From Hyphomicrobiaceae bacterium (GTDB taxonomy: Bacteria > Pseudomonadota > Alphaproteobacteria > Rhizobiales > Xanthobacteraceae): a stretch of 64,000 nt of DNA. The notes under the pieces are model-generated. The model made no database searches, was not told the DNA's origin, and saw only the letters and a program-made list of their open reading frames with translations. This document shows, piece after piece, positions 9,586-18,720 of the stretch. The translations under genes were made by a program, and so were the position numbers. The stretch is from contig CANJBX010000004.1 in NCBI GenBank assembly GCA_947472885.1, positions 24,661-88,660 on the forward strand, given 5' to 3'. Every line of letters begins with the position of its first letter. The stretch's first letter is position 1.

Positions 9586-11211
9586 TTATCCGCGGACCTT
9601 GGGCATGAAGATGAATTCCCACGGCGACGGCATCGGGCCGACCGGCACTTCGATCATCGTGGGGCCGTCGCGCCGTGCAATGGAGCGCCGCAAGGCGGCG
9701 CGCAGTTCTTCGGGGGTGCGGGCGCGCTCCGCCGCTGCGCCGAAACTGTCGGCGAATTTCACGAAGTCGGGGTTGGCAAGATCGCTCGCGATGACGCGGT
9801 TTCCGTAATCTTCCTGCTGGATGCGGCGCACGTTGCCGAATGCGCTGTCGGCGAACACGATGACGGTGAGTGGAATGCGGTGCCGCACGGCGGTCGCCAT
9901 TTCGTTCGCCGTAAACAGGAAGCCGCCATCGCCGCTGATGGCGACGACCGGCACATCGCGCCGTGCATCCGCCGCGCCAAGCGCGGTCGCAAAGCCCCAG
10001 CCGAGGTTGTCCTGATAGCCGGGCGAGAGGAACGTGCGCGGTTTGTAGAACGGCATGACCATGCGCGCCGCAAAGCCCATCTGGGTGACTTCATCGACGA
10101 AGATGCCGTCTTCCGGCAGTTCGTCGCGGATCGCTTCCAGAAATCTGCGCTGTGGCGCGATCTTCTCGAACGTGCGGGACCACCTGGCCTGCCGCGTTTC
10201 CATATCGTCCTTGCGCGGCGCGCGCTTGCGGTTGTGCTTGCCGAGGACGTCGATCAGCCGCCGCAGGATCGGTTTCGCATCGCCGACGAGCGACACCGCA
10301 GGCGCACGCAGGCGCGCAGGCTCGCTGGCATCGGCATCGACACGAATGACTGCGAGATCGTCATCGACGCCCCATTGCAGATGCTGGATCGACATGTGGG
10401 TGCCGACGCACAGGGCGGCGTCGGTCTCGCGCCAGAGTTCATGGCCGAGCGGCAGCGTGACGGCGAACGGACTGCGGCCATCCAATACGCCACGCCCGCG
10501 CCGGTAGGCGAGGACGGGCGCTTGCAGCATGGCGCTGAGTTCGGTGACTTCAGCGGAGCAATCCTGCGCGCCGCCGCCGCAAAGGATCATGGGTTGCTTG
10601 GCGGCGCCGAGTTTCTTCGCAGCAGCCAGAATGGCGTCTTCGTCGATCAGCGTGGCAGGGATCGGTAACGGCGCCTGCAGCGTCATCGGCGCCTTGCGGC
10701 CCCACATGTCGATGGCGCATTCAAGCGCCGCCGGGCCGGGCCGTCCGCTGTAGAGCGCGCGCATCGCTTCGGCGACATGACGGGAGGCCACCTCCGGGGT
10801 GCGGATGCGGGCCGAGAAGTCCACCAGCCGCGAGATGATGCCGGCCTGGTCGCGGATTTCGTGCAAATGGCCGATGCCCTTGCCGATGGCCTCCTCGGGG
10901 ATCTGGCCGATCAGCGCCAGAACCGGGGCATTCATGGAATAGGCGGTCAGGAGCGCGGCACTGGTGTTGAGGAGGCCGGGGCCGGGCACCACCGCATAGG
11001 GCTGGGGCCTGTTGGTGGCCAGTGCTGCGCCGAGCGCCATATAGGCCGCGCCTTGTTCGTGGCGGCTGTGGACCGTCCGGATGCGGTCCGAGGCCCCGAA
11101 CAGCGCGTTAAAGAGCTGGTCGTTGTGGATGCCCGGCAGGGCATACATGGTATCGACGCCGTGGGCGATCAGCGAGGCAACGGTCGCCTCGGCAGCTGTC
11201 ATGGTCTCCAT
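9586..11211 (-). CDS. Thiamine-diphosphate-dependent enzyme, acetolactate synthase-like
   Basis: A 541-residue protein of the POX/ALS/benzoylformate decarboxylase superfamily with PYR, central and PP domains. The N-terminal domain has the catalytic Glu52 in HSRHEQGAAYMALG; the PP domain has the ThDP/Mg motif GDGGFLFTANE ending in FADSAFGN. The central domain includes the GGGA and DADAS nucleotide-like segments. The start is the ATG of METMTAAEATV; the frame continues upstream into the divergent aspS promoter region. It is not next to an ilvH small subunit or other branched-chain genes, so it is probably not the anabolic acetolactate synthase. The actual 2-oxo-acid substrate cannot be read from the sequence. 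Confidence 0.85.
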   Translation of the reverse strand: METMTAAEATVASLIAHGVDTMYALPGIHNDQLFNALFGASDRIRTVHSRHEQGAAYMALGAALATNRPQPYAVVPGPGLLNTSAALLTAYSMNAPVLALIGQIPEEAIGKGIGHLHEIRDQAGIISRLVDFSARIRTPEVASRHVAEAMRALYSGRPGPAALECAIDMWGRKAPMTLQAPLPIPATLIDEDAILAAAKKLGAAKQPMILCGGGAQDCSAEVTELSAMLQAPVLAYRRGRGVLDGRSPFAVTLPLGHELWRETDAALCVGTHMSIQHLQWGVDDDLAVIRVDADASEPARLRAPAVSLVGDAKPILRRLIDVLGKHNRKRAPRKDDMETRQARWSRTFEKIAPQRRFLEAIRDELPEDGIFVDEVTQMGFAARMVMPFYKPRTFLSPGYQDNLGWGFATALGAADARRDVPVVAISGDGGFLFTANEMATAVRHRIPLTVIVFADSAFGNVRRIQQEDYGNRVIASDLANPDFVKFADSFGAAAERARTPEELRAALRRSIARRDGPTMIEVPVGPMPSPWEFIFMPKVRG

Positions 11212-11367
11212 GGCGAATCCGAGCAATTGTTTGAGGCCAAAGTGTGCAGATTGGGGTACCTGTGTCGAGGCTTGTAGCAGGGTACATGTCCTTGACAAAG
11301 CTGGCCCTGCATGCGCTTTTCGCGCGCATTTTCAAACACAAAGACCGATAGAATCAGACCCATTATC

Positions 11368-13239
11368 ATGCACCGCTACCGCTCTCATACCTGTGGCGCG
11401 CTCCGCGACAGCGACATCGGCCAGACCGTCCGCGTCTCCGGCTGGTGCCACCGCATCCGCGACCACGGCGGCCTGCTGTTCATCGACCTGCGCGACCACT
11501 ACGGCATGGTGCAATGTGTGGTCGATCCGGACTCGCCGGCCTTCAAGGTGGTCGAGACGCTGCGCGCCGAATACGTCGTGCGCATTGACGGCGCGGTACG
11601 CCGCCGCCCCGAGGGTACCGACAACGCGGACCTGCCGACCGGCAAGGTCGAGATTTTCATTTCCGAAGTCGAAATTCTGGGCGCTGCGGGCGACCTGCCG
11701 CTGCCGGTGTTCGGCGATCAGGAATACCCGGAAGAGACGCGGCTGAAGTACCGCTTTCTCGATCTGCGCCGCGAGCGGCTGCACAACAATATCGTCAAGC
11801 GCGGCCAGATCATCGATAGCCTGCGCTCGCGCATGAAGGCACAGGGATTCTTTGAATTCCAGACGCCGATCCTCACCGCATCGTCGCCGGAAGGCGCGCG
11901 CGACTATCTGGTGCCGTCGCGCGTGCATCCCGGCAAGTTCTATGCGCTGCCGCAGGCGCCGCAGCAGTTCAAACAGCTCATCATGATTTCGGGCTTCGAC
12001 CGCTATTTCCAGATCGCGCCGTGTTTCCGTGACGAGGACGCGCGTGCGGATCGCTCGCCCGGGGAGTTCTATCAGCTCGATATCGAGATGAGCTTTGTCA
12101 CCCAGGAAGACGTGTTCAATGCCGTCGAGCCGGTGCTGCATGGCGTGTTCGAGGAATTCGCCAACGGCAAGAGCGTCACCCAGACATTCCCGCGCATCAG
12201 GTACGCCGACTCCATGCGCAAGTACGGCACCGACAAGCCGGACCTGCGCAACCCGATCGAGATGCAGGACGTGTCGGAGCATTTCCGCGGTTCGGGGTTC
12301 AAGATTTTCGCGCGCATTCTTGAGGGCGCCGACACGGCGGTGTGGGCGATCCCTGCGCTAAAGGGCGGCAACCGCGCATTCTGCGACCGCATGAACTCGT
12401 GGGCGCAGGGCGAGGGCCAGCCGGGCCTTGCTTACATATTCTATCGTGCAAGCGGAGCCACCGGAGAGACGACAGAGCCAGTTCTTCCGTCTGTTGGTAG
12501 CAATAGTGTCGAATTTGGTGCGCACGAAATTGCCGAAGGCAGCGGTCCTGTTGCAAAAAATCTCGGAGCGGAAATCACTGAAAAAATTCGATTGGCTTTG
12601 AACTTAGAAATTGGCGATGCGGTGTTCTTTGTTGCGGGTAAGCCAAAAGACTTTGTGAAGTTTGCCGGTCCCGCGCGCACCAAGGTCGGCCAGGAACTGA
12701 ACCTGATCGACCCCGGCAAGTTCGAGCTGTGCTGGATCGTCGATTTCCCGATGTACGAGTGGAGCGACGAGGAAAAGAAAATCGACTTCTCGCACAACCC
12801 GTTCTCGATGCCGAACATGGGCGTCGATGAATTTCTGGCGCTCGATCCCAAGGACAACGACAAGCTGCTGGCGATCAACGCATTCCAGTACGACATTGTC
12901 TGCAACGGCGTCGAATTGTCCTCCGGTGCGATCCGCAACCATCGCCCCGACGTGATGAAGAAGGCGTTTGCCATCGCAGGTTATGACGAGAGCGTGCTGG
13001 AGGCGAAGTTCGGCGGCATGTTGCGCGCGCTGTCGCTGGGCGCGCCGCCCCACGGCGGCATTGCGCCGGGTGTGGACCGCATCGTCATGCTGTTGTGCGG
13101 CGAGGAAAACCTGCGCGAAGTTGTGCTGTTCCCGATGAACCAGCGCGCCGAAGACCTGCTGATGGGCGCGCCTTCCGAGGCGACGCCGAAGCAGCTGAAG
13201 GAACTCAACCTGCGGGTCAACCTGCCGGTCAAGCCGTAG
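11368..13239 (+). CDS. aspS: Aspartyl-tRNA synthetase (probably non-discriminating)
   Basis: Class II synthetase charging tRNA-Asp; the bacterial form usually also charges tRNA-Asn in species using the GatCAB route. The 623-residue protein has the OB-fold anticodon domain ([23 protein letters not shown], residues about 20-42), motif 2 ([20 protein letters not shown]), the inserted GAD domain, and motif 3 ([11 protein letters not shown]). The start is the ATG giving [10 protein letters not shown]; upstream codons belong to the divergent promoter region. Odd: codons 355-430 (12431-12660), which form part of the inserted domain, are about 47% G+C by hand count and include roughly 20 extra residues relative to the family, unlike the G+C-rich flanks. 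Confidence 0.96.
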   Translation: MHRYRSHTCGALRDSDIGQTVRVSGWCHRIRDHGGLLFIDLRDHYGMVQCVVDPDSPAFKVVETLRAEYVVRIDGAVRRRPEGTDNADLPTGKVEIFISEVEILGAAGDLPLPVFGDQEYPEETRLKYRFLDLRRERLHNNIVKRGQIIDSLRSRMKAQGFFEFQTPILTASSPEGARDYLVPSRVHPGKFYALPQAPQQFKQLIMISGFDRYFQIAPCFRDEDARADRSPGEFYQLDIEMSFVTQEDVFNAVEPVLHGVFEEFANGKSVTQTFPRIRYADSMRKYGTDKPDLRNPIEMQDVSEHFRGSGFKIFARILEGADTAVWAIPALKGGNRAFCDRMNSWAQGEGQPGLAYIFYRASGATGETTEPVLPSVGSNSVEFGAHEIAEGSGPVAKNLGAEITEKIRLALNLEIGDAVFFVAGKPKDFVKFAGPARTKVGQELNLIDPGKFELCWIVDFPMYEWSDEEKKIDFSHNPFSMPNMGVDEFLALDPKDNDKLLAINAFQYDIVCNGVELSSGAIRNHRPDVMKKAFAIAGYDESVLEAKFGGMLRALSLGAPPHGGIAPGVDRIVMLLCGEENLREVVLFPMNQRAEDLLMGAPSEATPKQLKELNLRVNLPVKP

Positions 13240-13356
13240 CGCTCCGCCCAAAACGCGCGGCCCTGTTGCGCGTTTCGCGGCACCTGGCACTCGGCGCTGG
13301 CCCGCCGATCCGCTACCTTGGATAAAAGGCTAAAGGATTGGGCGAGGGGCTTGGGG

Positions 13357-14205
13357 ATGAACACACGCGGCGTGACGTGGTTCGGTTTGGCGTTTGTGGC
13401 GGCGGCGCTGTTTGCCCCGGTTGCAGCAGCGCAAGCGCCGCTGAAAATCTTTGACGCGCATCTCCATTACAATCACGAACCCAATCCGACCTTTGCGCTG
13501 GACAAGGTGCTGGAGACGTTCCGCCGCAACAACGTCACCGGCATTGTCGCCAACAGCCGCCCCAACAAGGGCACGCACGAACTGGTCGAGGCAAAGTCGC
13601 CGAACCTGTGGGTGGTGCCGTTCATCCGGCCCTATCGCACCCGCGCCGACGTGCAGAACTGGTCAACCGATCCGACGATCTACGATCTGATCGAGGCGGA
13701 ATACAAGCGCGGCTATTACGTCGGTGTCGGCGAGTTTCATATTCATGGGCAGGCTGCCGCTGCGGCGCTGGTCAAGAAAACGGTCGATTTTGCGGTGACG
13801 CATGACCTGTTCATCCTGGCGCATTGCGACGAGCCCGCGCTGCTGATCCTGTTCCAGCACAATCCCAAGGCGAAGATCATCTGGGCGCATACCGGCTTCT
13901 CGACGCCGGTACCGCGCGTGCGCGAACTGCTGGAAAAATATCCAGCGTTGATCGCCGAACTGTCCTATCGCGGCGGCATTGCCGACGGCGCGGGCAAGCT
14001 CGCGCCGGAATGGCGGGAATTGTTCGGTAAGCACAGCGACCGTTTCGTGCTGGGTTCCGATACCTGGATCCCGGAACGCTGGGCGAGCTACGACCAGATC
14101 ATCGGCGGCTACCGCGCATGGCTCGCCAATCTGCCGGAAGATCAGGCGCGCCGCATTGCGCACGGCAATGCCGAGCGGCTGTTCAAAGGCAAGATGCCGG
14201 AGTAG
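13357..14205 (+). CDS. Exported amidohydrolase-family protein
   Basis: A 282-residue TIM-barrel hydrolase with a clear signal peptide (basic MNTRG, hydrophobic core, then AAAQAPL as cleavage region), so it acts in the periplasm. Metal-ligand motifs are in order: FDAHLHYNHEP near the N-terminus, GVGEFHIHG, LAHCDEPA, WAHTGF and the C-terminal LGSDTWIPERW with the expected Asp. This is the amidohydrolase/TatD-like arrangement; the substrate is unknown. The start is the ATG after a GGGG stretch, chosen because it places the signal peptide at the very N-terminus; a TTG 39 bases upstream would add charged residues before it. It faces another amidohydrolase gene tail to tail, but sequence similarity between them is limited to the metal motifs. 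Confidence 0.82.
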   Translation: MNTRGVTWFGLAFVAAALFAPVAAAQAPLKIFDAHLHYNHEPNPTFALDKVLETFRRNNVTGIVANSRPNKGTHELVEAKSPNLWVVPFIRPYRTRADVQNWSTDPTIYDLIEAEYKRGYYVGVGEFHIHGQAAAAALVKKTVDFAVTHDLFILAHCDEPALLILFQHNPKAKIIWAHTGFSTPVPRVRELLEKYPALIAELSYRGGIADGAGKLAPEWRELFGKHSDRFVLGSDTWIPERWASYDQIIGGYRAWLANLPEDQARRIAHGNAERLFKGKMPE

Positions 14206-14220
14206 TCGCCTTTTTTGAAA

Positions 14221-15282
14221 TCAGCTGACAAGCCGCGGCAACAGCTTCAGCGCATTGTCGCGATTGACCGCATTTAGCTCCGCGTCCGAAAACTTCATGG
14301 CAACCAGCCCGGCGATGGCGTCGGCGCTTTTCTGCGCCGGATAGTCCGTGCCGAACAGGACCTGCGATATCGCGATCAGTTCCATCAGCGATACCAGCGC
14401 ACCGCGGTTGGAGGCTCCGGCGACATCGTAGAAAAAGCGCTTCATCTCGTGGATCGCGCCGTTGGGGAGGCGCGTCTTGTGATCCTTCCAGCGCGGCACC
14501 GAAGCCTCGATACGCCCGGCGAAGAACGGCGCGCTGCCGCCGGCGTGGGACCATATCCACTTGATGTCGGGAAAACGCACGGCCTGGCCGCTGCTCAGAA
14601 GTCCGAGGATCGCGCGCGTCGTGTCGGTGCCGTATTCGATGACGCCGGGTTGCACGTCGGGAATGAGATTCATGTGGCAGGGCGCTGCCGTCGGATGAAC
14701 GAAGACCCTGGCCTTGCGACGGTTGAGTTCTGCCATCACCGGCTCGAATGCAGCGTTGCCGAGCCAGACATCGCGATAGCTGGTGAACAGGCCGATACCA
14801 TCGGCCTTCAGCGTGTCCAGTGCATAGGCGATTTCGGCGAGCGTGCCATCGACATCGGGCAGCGGCATCGCGGCGAAGAACGCAAAGCGATGCGGGCGGT
14901 CGCGCACGATCTCGGCCATGAAGTCGTTGCTGTCGCGCGCGAGCCTGCGGGTTTGCGCCACGTCGCCGAACCAGAGGCCGGGGTTGGTGATCGAAACGGC
15001 GGCGGCGGCAACGCCGTTCCTGTCCATCTCCTCGACCGATTGCCCGACATTCCAGTTCCGGGTGTTGGGTTGCAGCATGTCACGGCCGATCACGTCGTCG
15101 AGCCACTTCGGCGGCGCGACGTGATGGTGCATGTCGATGCGGCCTGCGCTGCTGCCGCCGCCAGACGCCGCAAATCCGCTGTCGGCGAACAGCCCGGCAA
15201 TGCCGTCCTGCTGGCCAATGGAGGTATTGCCGCAACACATGCAGCCGCGCGGGAACCAGCGGGAAGGGGTGCGGGAGGTCAT
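14221..15282 (-). CDS. Amidohydrolase-family protein (ACMSD-like)
   Basis: A 353-residue metal-dependent hydrolase or decarboxylase. Metal-binding motifs are RIDMHHHVAPPKWL (residues about 49-62), VHPTAAPCHMNL, WIWSHAGGSAPFFAGR and the catalytic Asp in VLFGTDYPAQKS; this order and the DMHHH start match the aminocarboxymuconate-semialdehyde decarboxylase / amidohydrolase-2 group. The first 45 residues are low complexity with Arg pairs and Cys residues (SRWFPRGCMCCGN) and may be a degenerate export signal or an N-terminal metal site; this is uncertain. The start is the ATG with a GGAAA upstream; an ATG 33 bases further up is possible. It is divergent from the FkbM methyltransferase gene across a region holding three 13-bp direct repeats. 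Confidence 0.8.
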   Translation of the reverse strand: MTSRTPSRWFPRGCMCCGNTSIGQQDGIAGLFADSGFAASGGGSSAGRIDMHHHVAPPKWLDDVIGRDMLQPNTRNWNVGQSVEEMDRNGVAAAAVSITNPGLWFGDVAQTRRLARDSNDFMAEIVRDRPHRFAFFAAMPLPDVDGTLAEIAYALDTLKADGIGLFTSYRDVWLGNAAFEPVMAELNRRKARVFVHPTAAPCHMNLIPDVQPGVIEYGTDTTRAILGLLSSGQAVRFPDIKWIWSHAGGSAPFFAGRIEASVPRWKDHKTRLPNGAIHEMKRFFYDVAGASNRGALVSLMELIAISQVLFGTDYPAQKSADAIAGLVAMKFSDAELNAVNRDNALKLLPRLVS

Positions 15283-15334
15283 GGACGTTTCCAGTTTTCT
15301 GGGTTGGCATTTCAAGGCGGCGGGCGCGGCATAC

Positions 15335-15373
15335 TAACCATTCGGGCTAACCATGCCGGATAACCATCGGGAC
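15335..15373. repeat. three direct 13-bp repeats TAACCATNCGGGN
   Basis: TAACCA recurs at 15335, 15348 and 15361, exactly 13 bases apart, each followed by a related GC-rich tail. The array is in the divergent intergenic space between the ACMSD-like and FkbM genes, where an operator could act on both. Confidence 0.6.
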
Positions 15374-15482
15374 CAATTATAGCGCCAGTTTCGTCGCTGT
15401 GCATGGAGGCGGGCGCGGGTCTGCATATAAATTGCGTGGCTGAAACATCCCGCGTAGAACCCGGTGAGTATATCCCGTGACC

Positions 15483-16289
15483 ATGCCCCTTTCGATCATG
15501 TCCGAACACCGATCATCCTTGCTGTCGCACAAACGTCCGTTCACCGACAAGTTCGGCACGTCGCTGCGCAAACGCTGGTATGGACGAAAGCGCCAGCCGG
15601 GCAGCAAGAACGTGACCCGCTGCCGCTATTTCGGAACCGACTTCATCGTCAATCTGGATGACGAGGTCGGCTACGAGATTGCGCTCAACCGTTTCGAGTG
15701 GCGTGAACTCACGCTGATGCTCGACGCCTGCGCGCGCTTCACGCCGGAGGTGTTCGTCGATGTCGGCGCGAACCTCGGGCTGTATTCCTGCGTGCTGGGC
15801 CGCCACAAGGCGGTGCCGCGCATTGTCGCCTTCGAGCCGGATCATGCGAATTTCGCCCGGCTGCGCGCCAACATCGATCTCAACAAACTGGCCGACAAGG
15901 TCGAGCTTCATGAGGCCGGCGCTGCCGCCAAGGCCGGGACCAATACCTTGCTGCCGGCCGGTGCGGCCAATCGCGGTGTTTCCCGGATTGAGCCTGCGGC
16001 CAATGATGCTTCGGGCGAGGGCGCCTACAGCATTCCGATTGTCGCGCTGGACGATGTTCTGCGCGTCGATGGCACCAATATCGCCGTGAAAATCGACGTC
16101 GAGGGCTACGAACTCGAAGTCCTGATGGGGGCTGCCCAACTTTTCATCCATAACGGCGGTTTTGCCCAGATCAAGGCCCATGGCGATCAGGTTGCCGGCG
16201 TCATCACGGAACTGATGGCGACGTTCGGATGGCGATTTGTCGAGCGGTATGGCCTCGACCTTCGTTTTGAGAAGGCCCGAGGCGTTTAA
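15483..16289 (+). CDS. FkbM-family SAM-dependent methyltransferase
   Basis: A 268-residue methyltransferase. The SAM site is visible as FVDVGANLGLYSCVLG (around residue 90) with the following acidic IVAFEPDHANF; the C-terminal domain has AVKIDVEGYELEVLMG, the hallmark of FkbM proteins, which methylate hydroxyls of sugars and other small molecules. The start is either GTG 15477 or the ATG two codons later; I chose the ATG. The first 45 residues are basic and polar. There is no glycosyltransferase cluster around it, so the acceptor is unknown; surface polysaccharide is a reasonable guess only. Confidence 0.85.
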   Translation: MPLSIMSEHRSSLLSHKRPFTDKFGTSLRKRWYGRKRQPGSKNVTRCRYFGTDFIVNLDDEVGYEIALNRFEWRELTLMLDACARFTPEVFVDVGANLGLYSCVLGRHKAVPRIVAFEPDHANFARLRANIDLNKLADKVELHEAGAAAKAGTNTLLPAGAANRGVSRIEPAANDASGEGAYSIPIVALDDVLRVDGTNIAVKIDVEGYELEVLMGAAQLFIHNGGFAQIKAHGDQVAGVITELMATFGWRFVERYGLDLRFEKARGV

Positions 16290-16374
16290 AAGGCGCGTCA
16301 TACACGCGCAACACCGCTATGCTCTGAGCTAGATTGCGGGATGCGATTCCCGCAGCCGTGTCGCGGAGGAAATA

Positions 16375-18648
16375 GTGGCGTCCAATTTGTCCGATGATCT
16401 GCGCTCTGGCGCGTTGATCTATCATCGTCTTCCGCGTCCCGGAAAACTCGAAGTCGTCGCCACCAAGCCGCTCGGCAACCAGCGCGATCTCGCGCTTGCC
16501 TATTCGCCGGGTGTCGCCGCCGCCTGCGAGGCGATTGTCGCAGACCCCGCGCAAGCCGCGGAACTGACCGCACGCGCCAACCTTGTCGCCGTCATCACGA
16601 ACGGCAGCGCCGTACTCGGCCTCGGCGCCATCGGCCCGCTCGCCAGCAAGCCGGTGATGGAAGGCAAGGCGGTCCTGTTCAAGAAGTTCGCCGGCATCGA
16701 CGTGTTCGATATCGAGATCGCTGCGGACGACCCTGAAAAACTGATTGAAGTCATTGCTGCGCTGGAGCCGACGTTCGGCGGCATCAATCTTGAGGACATC
16801 AAGGCGCCGGAGTGTTTCATCGTCGAAGCCGCGCTGCGCGACCGCATGAAGATCCCGGTCTTTCACGACGATCAGCACGGTACGGCGATCATCGTTGCGG
16901 CGGCGGTCGAGAATGCGATGCATATCGCCGGCAAGCCGATGGACAAGATCAAGCTGGTGACGTCGGGCGCGGGCGCGGCGGCAATTGCCTGCCTGAACCA
17001 GCTCGTCGCACTCGGCGTCAAACGCGAAAACATCTGGGTCACGGATCTTGAGGGCGTCGTCTATCAGGGCCGCCAGAAACTGATGGACCAGTGGAAGGGC
17101 GTCTACGCGCAGGTTACGGACAAGCGCACGTTGGGCGAGGTGATCGATAATGCCGACGTGTTCCTCGGCGTTTCCGCGCCGGGCGTTCTCAAGCCCGACA
17201 TGGCAAAGCGCATGGCGGCAAAGCCGCTCATCATGGCGCTGGCGAACCCGACGCCCGAAATTACGCCGGAGGAGGCGCTTGCGGTCCGTCCCGATGCGAT
17301 GATCTGCACCGGACGTTCCGACTATCCAAACCAGGTCAACAACGTCCTGTGTTTCCCGTTTATCTTCCGCGGCGCGCTCGATGTCGGCGCCACGACGATC
17401 AACGAGGAAATGAAGCGCGCGGCGATCAAGGCGATTGCGGCGCTGGCGCGTGAAGCGCCGTCCGACGTGGTGGCGCGCGCTGCCGGTGGCGAAGTGCGCA
17501 ACTTCGGCGGCGGCTCGCTCATTCCCAATCCGTTCGATCCGCGTCTGATCCTGCGCATCGCGCCCGCGGTTGCGCGCGCGGCCATGGATTCCGGCGTTGC
17601 CACGCGGCCGATTGCGGACTTCGACCAGTATATCGAGCGCCTCAACGGCTTTGTGTTCCGCTCGGGCTTCATCATGAAGCCGGTGTTCGCACAAGCAAAG
17701 ACTGCGCCGAAGCGTGTGGTGTATGCCGAGGGCGAAGACGAGCGCATCCTGCGCGCCACGCAGGTCATCGTCGAGGAAGGTCTGGCGCGGCCGATCCTGA
17801 TTGGCCGTCCGTCCGTGGTCGAAGCGCGTCTCGCGCGTTTCGGCCTGGCGATCAAGCCCGGCCGCGAGTTCGATCTGGTCAATCCCGAGGACGATCCGCG
17901 CTATCGCGTCTATGTGCAGGAATACATCAGCATCGCAGGCCGCAAGGGCATCACGCCGGAAGCCGCACGCACGTTGCTGCGCACCAACGCGACCGTGATC
18001 GGAAGCCTGATGCTTCGCCGCGGCGAAGCGGATGCGATGATCTGCGGCGTTGAAGGCCGGTTTCTCAGTCATCTTCGCCACATCCGCGATGTGGTCGGCT
18101 ATGCGCCGGGCATCACCGAGTTTGCGGCGCTGTCGCTCATCATCACCGCACGCGGCGCATTCTTCATTGCGGACACCGAGGTTCGCCCTGAACCCACGGC
18201 AATCGAGATCGCCGAAATGACGGTGCTGGCGGCGGAGCATGTGCGGCGCTTCGGCCTTGAGCCGAAGATCGCGCTGGTGTCGCATTCCGATTTCGGCAGC
18301 CATGATACGGATTCCGCCCGCAAGATGCGCGAAGCCAACGCTATCCTGGCGGCGAAGCATCCCGAACTTGAAGTCGATGGCGAAATGCACGGCGATAGCG
18401 CGCTCGATGCGGTGCTGCGCGAGAAGGTGTTTCCGCATTCGCGCCTGAGCGGCCAGGCCAATGTGCTGATCATGCCCAACCTGGATGCGGCCAACATCGC
18501 GTCGAAGCTGATCGCCGATGCCTTGCCGGTCGGCCCCATCCTGATCGGCGCGGCAAAGCCGGCGCACATCCTGACCCCGACGGTGACGGCGCGCGGCGTC
18601 GTCAACATGACCGCGGTCGCGGTAGTTGAAGCGCAGGGGCGGGGCTGA
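16375..18648 (+). CDS. maeB: NADP-dependent malic enzyme with C-terminal phosphotransacetylase-like domain
   Basis: Oxidative decarboxylation of malate to pyruvate with NADP+, supplying NADPH and linking the TCA cycle to gluconeogenesis. The 757-residue protein is the long fused form: a malic enzyme domain (residues 1-430; [23 protein letters not shown], the Rossmann loop [11 protein letters not shown]) followed by a phosphate acetyltransferase-like domain (residues 440-757; [25 protein letters not shown]). By family knowledge the second domain is regulatory, binding acetyl-CoA, rather than catalytic. It starts at GTG 16375 directly behind a strong GGAGGAA site. It is a single-gene unit, followed by a REP-like hairpin. 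Confidence 0.96.
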   Translation: MASNLSDDLRSGALIYHRLPRPGKLEVVATKPLGNQRDLALAYSPGVAAACEAIVADPAQAAELTARANLVAVITNGSAVLGLGAIGPLASKPVMEGKAVLFKKFAGIDVFDIEIAADDPEKLIEVIAALEPTFGGINLEDIKAPECFIVEAALRDRMKIPVFHDDQHGTAIIVAAAVENAMHIAGKPMDKIKLVTSGAGAAAIACLNQLVALGVKRENIWVTDLEGVVYQGRQKLMDQWKGVYAQVTDKRTLGEVIDNADVFLGVSAPGVLKPDMAKRMAAKPLIMALANPTPEITPEEALAVRPDAMICTGRSDYPNQVNNVLCFPFIFRGALDVGATTINEEMKRAAIKAIAALAREAPSDVVARAAGGEVRNFGGGSLIPNPFDPRLILRIAPAVARAAMDSGVATRPIADFDQYIERLNGFVFRSGFIMKPVFAQAKTAPKRVVYAEGEDERILRATQVIVEEGLARPILIGRPSVVEARLARFGLAIKPGREFDLVNPEDDPRYRVYVQEYISIAGRKGITPEAARTLLRTNATVIGSLMLRRGEADAMICGVEGRFLSHLRHIRDVVGYAPGITEFAALSLIITARGAFFIADTEVRPEPTAIEIAEMTVLAAEHVRRFGLEPKIALVSHSDFGSHDTDSARKMREANAILAAKHPELEVDGEMHGDSALDAVLREKVFPHSRLSGQANVLIMPNLDAANIASKLIADALPVGPILIGAAKPAHILTPTVTARGVVNMTAVAVVEAQGRG

Positions 18649-18678
18649 TCCGCTAGGGATTGATTAACTATAAAGCGT

Positions 18679-18720
18679 CTTCGCGGCGGGCGCTGACGGT
18701 CCGCGAAGGCGGGTGTCCGG
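18679..18720. repeat. intergenic palindromic repeat (CCGCGAAGGCGGG type)
   Basis: An 8-bp stem, CTTCGCGG with its complement CCGCGAAG, with a 14-base loop. The 20-mer at 18701-18720 is matched at 18 of 20 positions by a second copy at 63827-63846, so this is a dispersed element and not a unique regulatory site. It may also act as a weak terminator for maeB. Confidence 0.65.

Noticed and set aside
13251..13275. Hairpin AAACGCGC...GCGCGTTT after aspS
   Set aside because: The stem is only 8 bp and has no U-run, so I did not list it as a terminator.
16204..18567. A 787-codon open frame antisense to maeB
   Set aside because: It exactly mirrors the maeB coding region, has shadow-type composition (Arg/His/Gln-rich) and no known domain. 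High G+C codon bias produces such frames. The same reason removes the long frames antisense to ppk, ppx, dnaB and cfa.
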